Shown here: positions 35,277 through 44,545 of the stretch, piece after piece
Layout: the number at the start of each line of letters is the position of its first letter
Position numbering within the stretch: position 1 is the stretch's first letter
Source of the DNA: Methylovirgula sp. 4M-Z18
Lineage (GTDB): Bacteria > Pseudomonadota > Alphaproteobacteria > Rhizobiales > Beijerinckiaceae
Direction of reading: 5' to 3'
Assembly (NCBI RefSeq): GCF_037890675.1
Contig: NZ_CP149574.1
Location: 3,510,874-3,574,873, forward strand
Length of the DNA: 64,000 bases
Program-made: the position numbers and the translations under genes
The notes under the pieces: generated by a model
Database searches by the model: none
The model's input: only the letters and a program-made list of their open reading frames with translations
Told to the model about the DNA's origin: nothing

Positions 35277-36482
35277 TTATTGCGCGGCGGTTGCTCCAAC
35301 GGGCGCGCTTGTCGTCGCGGCATCCGCTGTGGCTAGCTGTTCGCTCGGTTTGACCGGCGCGCCAGAGAAGAAGATTTTCTGCAGCCCGTTGACGACCACC
35401 TTGTCGCCGGCAACAAGGCCAGCACGTACGACGCGCTCACCATCGATGACGCCGCCAATCTCGATGTCCTTGCGGATCGCCTTGTTGTCGGCATCGACCA
35501 CATAGACATATTTACGGTCTTGGTCGGTCATGATCGCCTTGTCGTCGATCAGAATCGTGGAGAACTCGCCGCTGCCTTCGATCTGAACACGTGCGAACAA
35601 GCCCGGCGTGAAAACATGATCGGGATTGGAGACGACCGCGCGGATCGTGATCGTGCCGGTGCCGGACGTCACTTGATTGTCGATGAAATTGACCGTGCCC
35701 TGATGGGGAAGGCCCTCTTCGTTCGCGAGCCCGATGCGAACCGGGTTGTTGGTGCCTTCCCGCGTACCTTTGCGCGCCAGTTCGCTGTAGCGCAGATAGG
35801 TCTGCTCATCCGGCTGAAAGTAGACATAGACCGGATCCTGCGAGACGACCGAAGTCAACAGACTCTGGTCGGCTTGCGCGAGATTGCCGACGGTCATCTG
35901 CGCCCGGCTGACGCGGCCGGAGATCGGCGCGCGCACTTGCGTGAAATCCAAATTCAGCTTGGCGGTGGCGACGGCGGCTTCCGCGGCGCGCACGTCGGCG
36001 CTGCTCTGGGCCAATCCGGAGGTGCGCGTGTCGTAATCCTCGCGTGAGATCGCTTTTTGGTCGAGCAGCAATTGCGCTCGGCGCTGCTGGATCTGCGCGA
36101 GGTCGGCCGTGGCGTGGGCGCGTTCGAGCTGCGCCTGCGCGTTGTCGAGCACCGCCTGGTAGGGCCGCGGGTCGATGACGAAAAGCAGGTCGCCAGCCTT
36201 CACTTCGCTGCCTTCCTTGAAGGCCACTTTGTCGATGTAGCCGGTCACGCGCGGCCGAATATCGACCGCGTCGATCGCCGCGACCCGCCCCGTAAACTCG
36301 TCCCATTGCCGTACGGCCTTCGGCTTCATGGCCAGAACCGTGACTTCGGGCGGCGGCGGCGCGGCTGTCGCGCCACCGGTGCTGCCTGCGCTCCGGCCGT
36401 TGAGAAAGACTGCCGTGCCGCCAATCGCGAGCAGCAGGAGGCTGGTCCCGGCATACATTTTAAGCTTTTGAAAATACGACAT
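35277..36482 (-). CDS. RND efflux periplasmic adaptor (membrane fusion protein)
   Basis: A 401-residue AcrA/MexE-type adaptor linking the pump to an outer-membrane channel. An N-terminal membrane anchor (LLLLAIGGTAVFLNG) is followed by a barrel-sandwich/lipoyl domain (FKEGSEVKAGDLLFVIDPRPY), a coiled-coil hairpin about residues 100-170, the second lipoyl half (VRAPISGRVSRAQMTVGNL), and beta-barrel and membrane-proximal domains. ATG 36482 has GGAG 8 nt upstream. First gene of the pump operon, divergent from merR. Confidence 0.92.
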   Translation of the reverse strand: MSYFQKLKMYAGTSLLLLAIGGTAVFLNGRSAGSTGGATAAPPPPEVTVLAMKPKAVRQWDEFTGRVAAIDAVDIRPRVTGYIDKVAFKEGSEVKAGDLLFVIDPRPYQAVLDNAQAQLERAHATADLAQIQQRRAQLLLDQKAISREDYDTRTSGLAQSSADVRAAEAAVATAKLNLDFTQVRAPISGRVSRAQMTVGNLAQADQSLLTSVVSQDPVYVYFQPDEQTYLRYSELARKGTREGTNNPVRIGLANEEGLPHQGTVNFIDNQVTSGTGTITIRAVVSNPDHVFTPGLFARVQIEGSGEFSTILIDDKAIMTDQDRKYVYVVDADNKAIRKDIEIGGVIDGERVVRAGLVAGDKVVVNGLQKIFFSGAPVKPSEQLATADAATTSAPVGATAAQ

Positions 36483-36648
36483 ATCTGTCTCCATTCCAGC
36501 GTTCAGCGCGCCGGGAAGATGCGATGTTCCAGCTTGTGGCAGGTGGACAGGGGCGGCGATTCCAGTGTTTTAATGACCGGATCGGACGCTCGCGCCCAAA
36601 GTTCAATCGTTGACTTTCAACCGCTCGTCCGCTAAATTGAAGGTAGGT

Positions 36649-36674
36649 TCAACTTCAACATAGGGTGAAGTTGA
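36649..36674. promoter_or_regulatory. MerR-type operator between pump operon and merR
   Basis: TCAACTTCA (36649-36657) and TGAAGTTGA (36666-36674) form a perfect 9-nt dyad with an 8-nt spacer. A candidate merR promoter TTGACT-N17-TAAATT lies just upstream (36610-36638). Dyads of this size between a MerR gene and its divergent target are the usual binding site. Confidence 0.65.
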
Positions 36675-36695
36675 CTTAAAGTAAAGTGCTTTTTC

Positions 36696-37064
36696 ATGGA
36701 CCAGAGCTCGGAACCCCTCGTTAGCATCCAGGAGATCGCACGGCGCACCGGCGTGGCCGCATCAGCTTTGCGGTATTACGAACGGCTCGACCTGATCCGT
36801 TCGGAGCGGCAATGCGGCGGTCATCGGCGTTACCGACAATCGACACTTCGCAGGGTGGAATATCTCACGCTTGCGCAGCGTGCCGGCTTTACGCTCGAGG
36901 AAATCGCCGAGCATTTGGCCCTGCTGCCAATCGATCAATCGCCCGCCAAGAAAGATTGGGAACAACTCAAACCCAAATGGATGACGCGTATCGACCAAAG
37001 GCTTGCCGAGCTCCAGCAGCTTAAGATCGATATGGAACGCTGCACAGGCGAGTGCGGATCATAG
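36696..37064 (+). CDS. MerR-family transcriptional regulator
   Basis: A 122-residue regulator with an N-terminal MerR winged helix (VSIQEIARRTGVAASALRYY, then GGHRRYRQSTLRRVEYL) and a short dimerisation helix. Three cysteines (C40, C116, C120) are present, but the C-terminal CTGEC lacks the four-Cys CxxCxCx5C cluster of SoxR, so it is not a canonical redox sensor. Divergent from the RND pump with a dyad between them, it probably activates the pump in response to a pump substrate. Confidence 0.85.
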   Translation: MDQSSEPLVSIQEIARRTGVAASALRYYERLDLIRSERQCGGHRRYRQSTLRRVEYLTLAQRAGFTLEEIAEHLALLPIDQSPAKKDWEQLKPKWMTRIDQRLAELQQLKIDMERCTGECGS

Positions 37065-37342
37065 CCCGCTTGTGCACCAATTTAGGATCGAGCGGCCCAA
37101 CCCAAGTGAGTCGAGCGCTGAAGATCGGCCTCCCATCGCGAGTATTTTTAGGCGGTATCGGCAATGGGGCAAGGGCTGATTGACGGAATTTTCTTTGATG
37201 CTGTCAAACGGTGTCAGCAGTGTGGGGCCTCCCAGGGGAACGATCAGACGAAGTCAACGTTGCGCCGTGCCTCCTGTCGTGACGTTGCCTGAGGAGATTG
37301 CGAACTCTATTTTCGATTGCCGCAGACCGACTTCACAAGTCT

Positions 37343-38041
37343 TCAGGCATTGGCTCTCGCACGATCGCCAACAACGAACACGGCGCTCGCCTCGCTGACG
37401 ATCGAGACATGATCCCTGGCGGCCTTGCCTGCCGCTGCGCCGTCGCCGCGCATGATCGCGGTGACGATCACATCATGCTCCTGCCAGGATTTGGCCAGCC
37501 GACCTTGCAGCATGAACTGCGCACGCCGAAAAGGCGCCAGCCGGCTGCGGGTCGTCACGGTCATGTCGTAGATGTGCGTGTTGTGGGCACCGCGATAGAG
37601 CCGAGTGTGGAACTCGGTGTTGAAATATTCATAGTCCTCTTCAGCACCGAGCTGCACCAGCCGTGCAGATGCCTGGTGCTCCATTTCGAGCGAACGGCGT
37701 TCGCCACCGGTCATGCGCTCGGCCGAGAAGCGCGCGCAGATTGCTTCCAACTCGGCCATGCTTTCGAACATCGAAGCGAGATATTCCTGCGTCACCATGG
37801 CGACGATCGCGCCCCTGTTGGGCCGCCTTTCGACCAGCCCCATGGCGCTCAACTGGCCGAGCGCTTCTCGGACGGGCGTCCGTGAGACGTCGAAGCGCGC
37901 AGCGAGCGAGGCCTCGTCGAGCTTTTCGCCGGGGCGCAGAGAGCCGGTGACGATGCGGTCACCAATCGCCCGTACCATTTGATCCACGGTCGTCCCCGAC
38001 CTGATCAAGCTGCGCTTTCCCGACACATCTCCTCCGTCCAT
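37343..38041 (-). CDS. GntR-family regulator, FCD subfamily (biuret/BMP transporter operon)
   Basis: A 232-residue regulator with an N-terminal winged helix (AARFDVSRTPVREALGQLSA) and helical FCD domain (NTEFHTRLYRGAHNTHIY; WQEHDVIVTAIMRGD). ATG 38041 is chosen because GGAGAC precedes it by 6 nt. It is divergent from the transporter and biuret operon; the two 14-nt inverted sites in the shared promoter are the likely operators. The ligand is unknown but presumably biuret or a related ureide. Confidence 0.88.
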   Translation of the reverse strand: MDGGDVSGKRSLIRSGTTVDQMVRAIGDRIVTGSLRPGEKLDEASLAARFDVSRTPVREALGQLSAMGLVERRPNRGAIVAMVTQEYLASMFESMAELEAICARFSAERMTGGERRSLEMEHQASARLVQLGAEEDYEYFNTEFHTRLYRGAHNTHIYDMTVTTRSRLAPFRRAQFMLQGRLAKSWQEHDVIVTAIMRGDGAAAGKAARDHVSIVSEASAVFVVGDRARANA

Positions 38042-38152
38042 TTTGTCTCCAGTCCCGCAAGGTGGATGGCTCAAGGGCTGATTTCGACTCGGGTGTCGCC
38101 TCTGTATGCCTATCTTTTGATCTCCATGTCAAACTGATTAAATTTGGAGCAT

Positions 38153-38259
38153 AAAGTGCATGCAATTTCCTCAACACCATGCAGATTCGTTAAAGCCTAA
38201 CACTGATTTTATTATATAAAATACGACTTTATGTCTGGCATAATGATTGCATGCACTTT
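38153..38259. promoter_or_regulatory. Pair of 14-nt inverted operator sites centred on TGCATGCA
   Basis: AAAGTGCATGCAAT (38153-38166) and ATTGCATGCACTTT (38246-38259) are perfect reverse complements, 79 nt apart. Each contains the palindrome TGCATGCA. They flank the AT-rich centre of the divergent promoter between the GntR gene and the transporter operon. Paired sites of this spacing could allow looping by a GntR dimer. Confidence 0.7.
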
Positions 38260-38311
38260 TATTGAAACACTAATTGTCTCAGAAAACGGATGCAAGAAGG
38301 GGAGCATGCAC

Positions 38312-39439
38312 ATGACCGAGAGATTCATGTTTAGCCGCCGCGATCTGCTCAAGACCACCGCCGCCGGAGCGGCGGTCGGTCTGGCCTCGGCAACGTTTCC
38401 GATCGGGAGGGCACGCGCCGCCTCAGCCGCCGTCGGCTTCATCTATGTCGGCCCGAAGGACGATTACGGCTACAACCAGGCGCATGCCGAGGGCGCTGCG
38501 GCGCTGAAATCTGTCACGGGCATTTCCGTCGTCGAGGAAGAGAATGTTCCTGAGACCGTCGATGTCCAGAAGACGATGGAATCGATGATCAACCTCGACG
38601 GTGCCTCGCTGATCTTCCCGACCTCCTTCGGCTATTTCGATCCGCACATGCTGGCCATGTGTGCCAAGTTCCCGAACGTGCAATTCCGCCATTGCGGCGG
38701 CATGTGGACCAAGGACAAACACCCGATGAATGCCGGTTCCTACTTCGGCTATATCGGCATGGGCCAGTATCTCAACGGAGTCGTCGCCGGTCACACCACC
38801 AAGAGCAAGAAGCTCGGCTTCGTCGCCGCCAAGCCGATCCCGCAGGTCCTGCTCAACATCAATTCCTTCCTGCTCGGCGCGCGCGCGGTCGACCCGGCGA
38901 TCACCTGCCAGGTGATCTTTACCGGCGAATGGTCACTGGCGGTCAAGGAGGCTGAGGCGACCAACGCGCTGATCGACCAGGGCGCTGACGTCATTACCTG
39001 CCATGTCGACAGCCCCAAGGTCGTGGTCGAGAGGGCAGCCGGCCGTGGCGCCTTCGTCTGCGGCTACCACGCCAACCAGAGCCCGCTGGCGCCCGAAAAA
39101 TATCTGACCGGCGCCGAGTGGAACTGGGCCAAGGTCTACAAGATGTTCGTCGACGACCTCATCGGCGGTAAGCCGCTGCCCAATTTCACGCGCGGCGGCC
39201 TGGCCGACGGCTTCGTCAAGATGAGCCCGCTCGGTCCCGCCGTCAGCGAAGCGGCCCGCAAGCAGTTCGACAGCACGCAGGCCGAAATGATGAAGGGCGG
39301 CTTCTCGGTCATCAAAGGACCCTTGAAAAGCAACAAGGGGGTCGTCGTCGCGACCGAAGGCCAGGCCTTTGTGGAGACTGCTATCGAGCTCGAAAGCATG
39401 AACTATCTCGTTGAGGGTGTCATCGGCTCGACCGCTTGA
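38312..39439 (+). CDS. BMP-family ABC transporter substrate-binding protein (Tat-exported)
   Basis: A 375-residue periplasmic binding protein of the BMP/PnrA (nucleoside-type) family. It has a twin-arginine signal (FSRRDLLKTTAAGAAVGLAS) with cleavage near ARAAS. The body begins AVGFIYVGPKDDYGYNQAHA, the family's ligand-lobe start. ATG 38312 lies 7 nt after AAGGGGAG; the ATG at 38306 is too close to it. Members of this family near biuret and ureide hydrolases probably bind those compounds rather than nucleosides; that is inference from the operon. Confidence 0.92.
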   Translation: MTERFMFSRRDLLKTTAAGAAVGLASATFPIGRARAASAAVGFIYVGPKDDYGYNQAHAEGAAALKSVTGISVVEEENVPETVDVQKTMESMINLDGASLIFPTSFGYFDPHMLAMCAKFPNVQFRHCGGMWTKDKHPMNAGSYFGYIGMGQYLNGVVAGHTTKSKKLGFVAAKPIPQVLLNINSFLLGARAVDPAITCQVIFTGEWSLAVKEAEATNALIDQGADVITCHVDSPKVVVERAAGRGAFVCGYHANQSPLAPEKYLTGAEWNWAKVYKMFVDDLIGGKPLPNFTRGGLADGFVKMSPLGPAVSEAARKQFDSTQAEMMKGGFSVIKGPLKSNKGVVVATEGQAFVETAIELESMNYLVEGVIGSTA

Positions 39440-39543
39440 GCCATTGCGTGTCGCCCAAGCGCGCGCAGTGGTTTCGGAATGACGACGCACGGAACAAAGC
39501 TTGAAGCACGACGCGCTTTGAGCAGGCTGAGGGAGACTGGAGC

Positions 39544-40668
39544 ATGAAGGACATGGTGAGCAGCGCCGGCGTGCCGGCCATCCTCGGCGCCACGGGGACG
39601 AGGTCGGCGGTCGAATGGATCGCCCGGCGGGCGGAGGCCTTTGTCATTCCGATCACCGCGTTGATCGTTGGCACCGTGCTGTTCAGCCTGTTCATAACGC
39701 TGGTCGGCAAGTCGCCGGCCCAGCTCTATGAGACGATGTGGCGCGGCGGCTTCGCTTCCTGGTTCTCGATCCAGAACTCGCTGTCGCGTGGCGCGCCGCT
39801 CCTGCTAGCCGCGCTCTGCGTGGCGCTGCCCGCGCGCCTTGGCCTGGTGGTCATCGGCGGCGAAGGCGCGATCGTGCTCGGCGGCGTTGCTGCCGCCGCC
39901 ATTGGCGTGGCGCTGAACGGCGCTCCGGCTTTTCTTGTGATTTTGCTCATGGGGGTGGGGGGCGTGGTCGCCGGCGGCATCTGGATCGGTGCCGTCGGCG
40001 CACTCCGTCATTACCGGGCCGTCAACGAAACCATCTCCAGCCTGCTGATGGCTTACATTGCCATCGCCCTCATGAACCATCTGGTGGAAGGACCACTGCG
40101 CGATCCGGCCTCGCTCAACAAGCCCTCGACCCAACCGCTGGCCGACATCTACCGCATCGGCAACATTCCCGGGATGGAAGTGCATTGGGGCCTCGTCGTC
40201 GGCATCCTCGCCTGCATCCTGTCCTGGCTGCTGATCGAAAAGACCCGCTGGGGTTTTGCCGCCCGTATCGCCGGCGGCAATGTCAGGGCTGCGCAGGTCC
40301 AGGGGCTCGCGGTCGGCCCCTTGATCGTCGGCTTCACCGCGCTCGCCGGCGGTTGCGCCGGCCTCGCCGGCATGCTGGAAGTCGCGGCCGTGCAAGGCAG
40401 CGCCAACGGCTCGTTGGCCGCTGGCTATGGCTACACCGGCATCCTCGTCGCCTTCCTCGCCCGCCACAATCCGCTTGCGATCATCCCCGTCGCGATCCTG
40501 CTCGGCGGCATCGATGCATCCGGCGGACTGATCCAGCGGCGCATGGACCTGCCGGACGCGACGGTACTGGTGCTGCAAGGCATGCTGTTCATCGTCATCC
40601 TGTTCAGCGAGACCTTCTACGGTCGCTTCAAGCTCTTCAACCCCGACCTCTGGCAAAGGAGCGCCTGA
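39544..40668 (+). CDS. BMP-type ABC transporter permease
   Basis: A 374-residue inner-membrane permease of the RbsC-like superfamily branch used with BMP proteins (NupP/YufP type). About ten hydrophobic segments; the central loop VNETISSLLMAYIAIALMNH is the branch signature. Its stop TGA overlaps the next permease's ATG (TGATG), so the two are coupled and probably form a heterodimer. It follows the binding-protein gene by about 100 nt. Confidence 0.92.
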   Translation: MKDMVSSAGVPAILGATGTRSAVEWIARRAEAFVIPITALIVGTVLFSLFITLVGKSPAQLYETMWRGGFASWFSIQNSLSRGAPLLLAALCVALPARLGLVVIGGEGAIVLGGVAAAAIGVALNGAPAFLVILLMGVGGVVAGGIWIGAVGALRHYRAVNETISSLLMAYIAIALMNHLVEGPLRDPASLNKPSTQPLADIYRIGNIPGMEVHWGLVVGILACILSWLLIEKTRWGFAARIAGGNVRAAQVQGLAVGPLIVGFTALAGGCAGLAGMLEVAAVQGSANGSLAAGYGYTGILVAFLARHNPLAIIPVAILLGGIDASGGLIQRRMDLPDATVLVLQGMLFIVILFSETFYGRFKLFNPDLWQRSA

Positions 40669-41594
40669 TGGCCGCCACCGACATCGGCCTGTGGGGCGTT
40701 CCGCTCGCCATGCTGGGCGGCGCCATCCGCGTGTCCACTCCCTTCATCTTCGTGTCGCTCGGCGAAGCCATCACGGAACGGTCTGGCCGCATTAATCTTG
40801 GCCTTGAAGGCACGCTGGTGTTCGGCGCCATGAGCGCCTATGCGGTGGCGGTGATGACCGGTTCGCCATGGCTTGGCCTGCTGGCGGCCGCGGCGGCCGG
40901 CCTCTGCTTCGGCCTCTTCCACGGCTGGATCTGCAAATTCCCGAAAGTCAACGACATCGCCATCGGCATTGCCCTGATGCTGTTCGGCACGGGCCTCGCC
41001 TTCTTCTTCGGCAAGCCCTTCATCAAGCCGTCGGCGCCCAATCTGCCGGCGATCCCCTTCGGCGCCTGGTCCAACATCCCGCAAGTGCAGGCGGCGCTCA
41101 ACGTCAACGTGCTGTTCCTGATCGGCGCGGCCCTTGCTGCCTTCCTCTGGTGGGCGTTCCGCAACACCCGTGTCGGCTTGATCCTCCGCGTGGTCGGCGA
41201 CAGCGCCGATGCTGCGCGTGCCATGGGTCTCAACCCGAACAATGTGCGCCTCCTCGCCACGGGGGTCGGAGGTGCGCTCGCCGGCATCGGCGGCGCCTAT
41301 CTGTCGCTCTACTATCCCGGCAGTTGGACCGAGCGCATCTCCTCCGGCCAGGGGCTGATGGCGGTGGCGCTGGTGATCTTCGCCCGCTGGAATCCACTCG
41401 GCTGCTTTGCCGCGGCTTTGCTGTTCGGTGGCGCCGGCGCACTGGGCCCAGCGCTGCAATCGGTCGGCATCACCCAAGGCTACTACCTCTTCTACGCCGC
41501 GCCTTACATCCTCACCCTCATGATCATGATCGCCACCTCGTCGCCGAGCCGCGCGCTCGCCGGCGCGCCCGGCGAATTGTCAATCACCAAGTGA
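40668..41594 (+). CDS. BMP-type ABC transporter permease
   Basis: A 308-residue partner permease. It begins with a helix leading to [19 protein letters not shown], the conserved loop of the second permease in BMP systems. ATG 40668 overlaps the previous stop. The frame is also open far upstream inside the first permease, but that reading is an arginine-rich shadow. The next gene, the biuret hydrolase, starts 38 nt downstream. Confidence 0.92.
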   Translation: MAATDIGLWGVPLAMLGGAIRVSTPFIFVSLGEAITERSGRINLGLEGTLVFGAMSAYAVAVMTGSPWLGLLAAAAAGLCFGLFHGWICKFPKVNDIAIGIALMLFGTGLAFFFGKPFIKPSAPNLPAIPFGAWSNIPQVQAALNVNVLFLIGAALAAFLWWAFRNTRVGLILRVVGDSADAARAMGLNPNNVRLLATGVGGALAGIGGAYLSLYYPGSWTERISSGQGLMAVALVIFARWNPLGCFAAALLFGGAGALGPALQSVGITQGYYLFYAAPYILTLMIMIATSSPSRALAGAPGELSITK

Positions 41595-41632
41595 CCGCCA
41601 CCCAGGAACGCTCGCGAGACCGGAGTTTTGCC

Positions 41633-42334
41633 ATGAACGCCAGAGCCGAGATCCCCCAGCGCTATATCGACGCCGATCCCTATCCCTGGCCGTACAACGG
41701 CGATCTGCGGCCGGACAACACCGCTCTCATCATCATCGACATGCAGACCGACTTCTGCGGGCCGGGCGGCTATGTCGACCATATGGGTTATGACCTGTCG
41801 CTGGTCAGGGCGCCGATCGAGCCGATCAAGGCGGTGCTCGGCGCCATGCGGGCCAAAGGCTATACCATCATCCATACGCGCGAGGGCCATCGCCCCGACC
41901 TCGCCGACCTGCCCGCCAACAAGCGCTGGCGCTCGCGCCGCATCCACGCCGGCATCGGCGACCCCGGCCCTTGCGGACGCATACTGGTGCGCGGCGAACC
42001 GGGCTGGGACATCATCCCCGACCTCTACCCGGCCGATGGCGAGCCGATCATCGACAAGCCCGGCAAGGGGTCGTTCTGCGCCACCGACCTCGAGCTGATC
42101 CTCAACCAGCGCGGCATCGAAAACATCGTGCTCACCGGGATCACCACCGATGTCTGCGTGCACACCACCATGCGCGAGGCAAACGATCGCGGCTTCGAAT
42201 GCGTGATGCTGGAGGATTGTTGCGGGGCAACCGATTACGGCAATCATCTTGCCGCGATCAAGATGGTCAAGATGCAGGGCGGCGTCTTCGGGGCCGTGTC
42301 GAATTCCGCCGCGCTCGTCGCCCAACTGCCATGA
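41633..42334 (+). CDS. biuH: Biuret hydrolase (isochorismatase-like cysteine hydrolase)
   Basis: A 233-residue amidase converting biuret to allophanate and ammonia. The catalytic triad falls at Asp36 (IIIDMQTDF), Lys142 (IDKPGKGSF) and Cys175 (TTDVCVHTT), the numbering I recall for Rhizobium leguminosarum BiuH. The N-terminal [11 protein letters not shown] and the substrate-pocket segment [20 protein letters not shown] also match what I recall of that enzyme. The operon supplies allophanate hydrolase for the next step. CGGAG lies 7 nt before ATG 41633. The gene sits between the permease and ATPase genes of the transporter, linking uptake to hydrolysis. Confidence 0.92.
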   Translation: MNARAEIPQRYIDADPYPWPYNGDLRPDNTALIIIDMQTDFCGPGGYVDHMGYDLSLVRAPIEPIKAVLGAMRAKGYTIIHTREGHRPDLADLPANKRWRSRRIHAGIGDPGPCGRILVRGEPGWDIIPDLYPADGEPIIDKPGKGSFCATDLELILNQRGIENIVLTGITTDVCVHTTMREANDRGFECVMLEDCCGATDYGNHLAAIKMVKMQGGVFGAVSNSAALVAQLP

Positions 42335-42344
42335 GGAAGCCGCG

Positions 42345-43877
42345 ATGAGCAGCACTCCCCACGGCAAGGCGATCGGCGTCGAGGCCATCGGCATGACCAT
42401 GCGTTTCGGCGCCTTCACGGCGCTCGACGATGTCTCTATCAAGGTGCCGGCGGGATCGTTCCACGCCCTGCTCGGCGAGAATGGCGCCGGCAAATCGACG
42501 CTGGTCAAATGCATGATGGGGTTTTACCGCCCGACGTCAGGCAACATGCTGGTCGATGGGCGCGAAGTCGCGGTCGCCAGCCCCAGGGATGCTTCGGCGC
42601 TCGGCCTCGGCATGGTCTATCAGCATTTCACGCTCGTGCCGTCGCTGACGGGCGCCGAGAATCTGGTCATCTCGCGCGAGAAGGTGCCCGGGGTCATCGA
42701 CTGGCGCAAAGAGCGCGGCGCGCTTGCCGCCTTCATGGAGCGCATGCCGTTCAAGCTCCCGCTCGACGTCAAGGTGGCCGAGCTCGCCGCCGGAGAGAAG
42801 CAGAAGCTGGAGATCGTCAAGCAGCTTTATCTCGGCCGCAATTTCCTCGTGCTGGACGAGCCGACATCCGTGCTCACGCCGGGCGAGGCTCAGGAAGTGC
42901 TTGGCCTGGTGCGCGACATGACGAAGGCCGGCGACCTCACCGTGCTGATGATCTCCCACAAATTCCACGAGGTCACGGCTTTCGCCGACGACATCACGGT
43001 GTTGCGCAAGGGCAGGCTCACCGGAACGGGAAGAGTCTCCGATCTCTCCCACAAGCAGATGGCGGCGATGATGATCGGCGACCAGCCGATCGCAGCGCTC
43101 GACAGCCGCGCCGAGCCGAAGCCGGAAGCCGAGATCGTCCTCAAGGTGAAGGCGCTGAAAGCACCCGATCGCACCGGCCTAAAATCGATCAACATCGCGG
43201 ATCTCGGAGTGCGCTCCGGTGAGATCGTCGGCATCGCCGGCATTTCCGGCAACGGGCAGAAGGAGTTCCTGGAAGTGCTTGCCGGCCAGCGGGCCCGCGA
43301 TCAGGGCGAAATCCTGGTTCGCGGCACGGCTTATGCAGCGACACGCGCCCAGGCGCGCGCCCTCAATGTCCGCCTCATTCCCGAGGAGCCTCTGAAGAAT
43401 GCCTGTGCCCCGAAGATGACCGTCGCCGAGAACATCGCCTTCCGCACTTTCGATGTGGATGGCAACGGCAAGCCGGTGAGCTGGATCAGCTCTGGCGCCA
43501 TCAAGTCTTTCAGCGCCCGCCTGGTCGAACAGTTCAAGGTCAAGACGGCATCGCTGTCCTCACCGATCGCGTCGCTGTCGGGCGGCAATGTGCAGCGCGC
43601 CGTGCTCGCGCGCGAGCTGACGGGCGCGGTCGACCTGCTGATCGTTTCTAACCCATGCTTTGGCCTCGACTTCTCAGCGGTGGCCGAGATCCGCGCCCGC
43701 ATCATGAAGGCGCGCAACGCGGGTGCCGCGGTGCTGCTGATGTCGGAAGACCTCGACGAGCTCCTGGAACTCTCGGACCGTATCCTCGTCATGTCCGACG
43801 GTGCGCTCGTGTACGAGACCCCGATCGCGCAGGCGAGCGTGCAGACGATCGGCGAGCACATGGCGGGGCATCACTGA
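42345..43877 (+). CDS. BMP-type ABC transporter ATPase, two nucleotide-binding domains
   Basis: A 510-residue tandem ATPase (NupO/RbsA-like). The N-terminal half is canonical: Walker A GENGAGKST, signature LAAGEKQKLEI, Walker B LVLDEPTSVLTP, switch His in MISHKFHEV. The C-terminal half has a degenerate Walker A (GISGNGQKEF), a good signature (LSGGNVQRAVLAREL) and an altered Walker B (LLIVSNPCFGLDF), as is common in these asymmetric transporters. It starts 10 nt after biuH and its TGA overlaps the next gene's ATG. Confidence 0.93.
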   Translation: MSSTPHGKAIGVEAIGMTMRFGAFTALDDVSIKVPAGSFHALLGENGAGKSTLVKCMMGFYRPTSGNMLVDGREVAVASPRDASALGLGMVYQHFTLVPSLTGAENLVISREKVPGVIDWRKERGALAAFMERMPFKLPLDVKVAELAAGEKQKLEIVKQLYLGRNFLVLDEPTSVLTPGEAQEVLGLVRDMTKAGDLTVLMISHKFHEVTAFADDITVLRKGRLTGTGRVSDLSHKQMAAMMIGDQPIAALDSRAEPKPEAEIVLKVKALKAPDRTGLKSINIADLGVRSGEIVGIAGISGNGQKEFLEVLAGQRARDQGEILVRGTAYAATRAQARALNVRLIPEEPLKNACAPKMTVAENIAFRTFDVDGNGKPVSWISSGAIKSFSARLVEQFKVKTASLSSPIASLSGGNVQRAVLARELTGAVDLLIVSNPCFGLDFSAVAEIRARIMKARNAGAAVLLMSEDLDELLELSDRILVMSDGALVYETPIAQASVQTIGEHMAGHH

Positions 43878-44545
43878 TGGCACAAATCGAAGCCCTGCCC
43901 TTTGCCTTTGCCTTCAGGCCCGAGACAATGGCGCTCATCGTCATCGACATGCAGCGCGACTTCGCCGAACCGGGCGGCTTTGGCGCCAGCCTCGGCAACG
44001 ACGTCAGCCGCGTTGTCGCGATCGTGCCGACGGTGCGGCGACTGATCGAGGGCTTTCGCGCCATGGGCTTGCCGGTGATCCACACCATGGAGTGCCACAG
44101 GCCCGACCTTTCGGACCTGCCGCCGGCCAAGCGCGACCGCGGCAATCCATCGATCCGCATCGGTGATGTCGGCCCGATGGGGCGTGTGCTAATCGCGGGC
44201 GAGCCCGGCACGGCAATCATCGAGGAGCTCGCACCGCTTCCCGGCGAGATCGTGATCGAAAAGCCCGGCAAGGGCGCCTTCTATGCGACCAGCCTCACGG
44301 ACGACCTGGAGCGGATCGGCGCCCGCCAACTGGTCTTTGCCGGCGTGACGACCGAAGTCTGCGTGCAGACGACGATGCGCGAGGCCAACGACCGCGGCTA
44401 TGAGTGCCTCCTCTGCGAGGACGCGACGGAAAGCTATTTTCCCGAGTTCAAGGCGGCCGCCATAGCAATGATCCGGGCGCAAGGCGCGATCGTCGGCTGG
44501 ACGGCAACGATTGATCAAGTGCTCAAGGGAGTCGCGAATGCCTAA
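43877..44545 (+). CDS. Isochorismatase-like cysteine hydrolase, candidate triuret hydrolase
   Basis: A 222-residue second isochorismatase-fold amidase. The triad is complete: Asp24 (VIDMQRDF), Lys129 (IEKPGKGAFYA), Cys162 (TTEVCVQTT). It shares the HRPDLSDLP and [12 protein letters not shown] segments with biuH but lacks its N-terminal PYPWPYNG and differs through the middle. Herbaspirillum has a triuret hydrolase (TrtA) of this family beside BiuH and AtzF; the same trio here makes triuret to (carboxy)biuret the best guess. A second biuret or ureide amidase is the alternative. Coupled by ATGA to the ATPase gene and overlapping the cupin gene by 8 nt. Confidence 0.85.
   Translation: MAQIEALPFAFAFRPETMALIVIDMQRDFAEPGGFGASLGNDVSRVVAIVPTVRRLIEGFRAMGLPVIHTMECHRPDLSDLPPAKRDRGNPSIRIGDVGPMGRVLIAGEPGTAIIEELAPLPGEIVIEKPGKGAFYATSLTDDLERIGARQLVFAGVTTEVCVQTTMREANDRGYECLLCEDATESYFPEFKAAAIAMIRAQGAIVGWTATIDQVLKGVANA

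Noticed and set aside
36696-37064. Calling the MerR protein SoxR
   Set aside because: The four-cysteine 2Fe-2S motif is missing; only C116 and C120 occur at the C-terminus.
39738-40667. Long upstream extension of the second BMP permease frame
   Set aside because: It is the shadow of the first permease; the real start overlaps that gene's stop at 40668.
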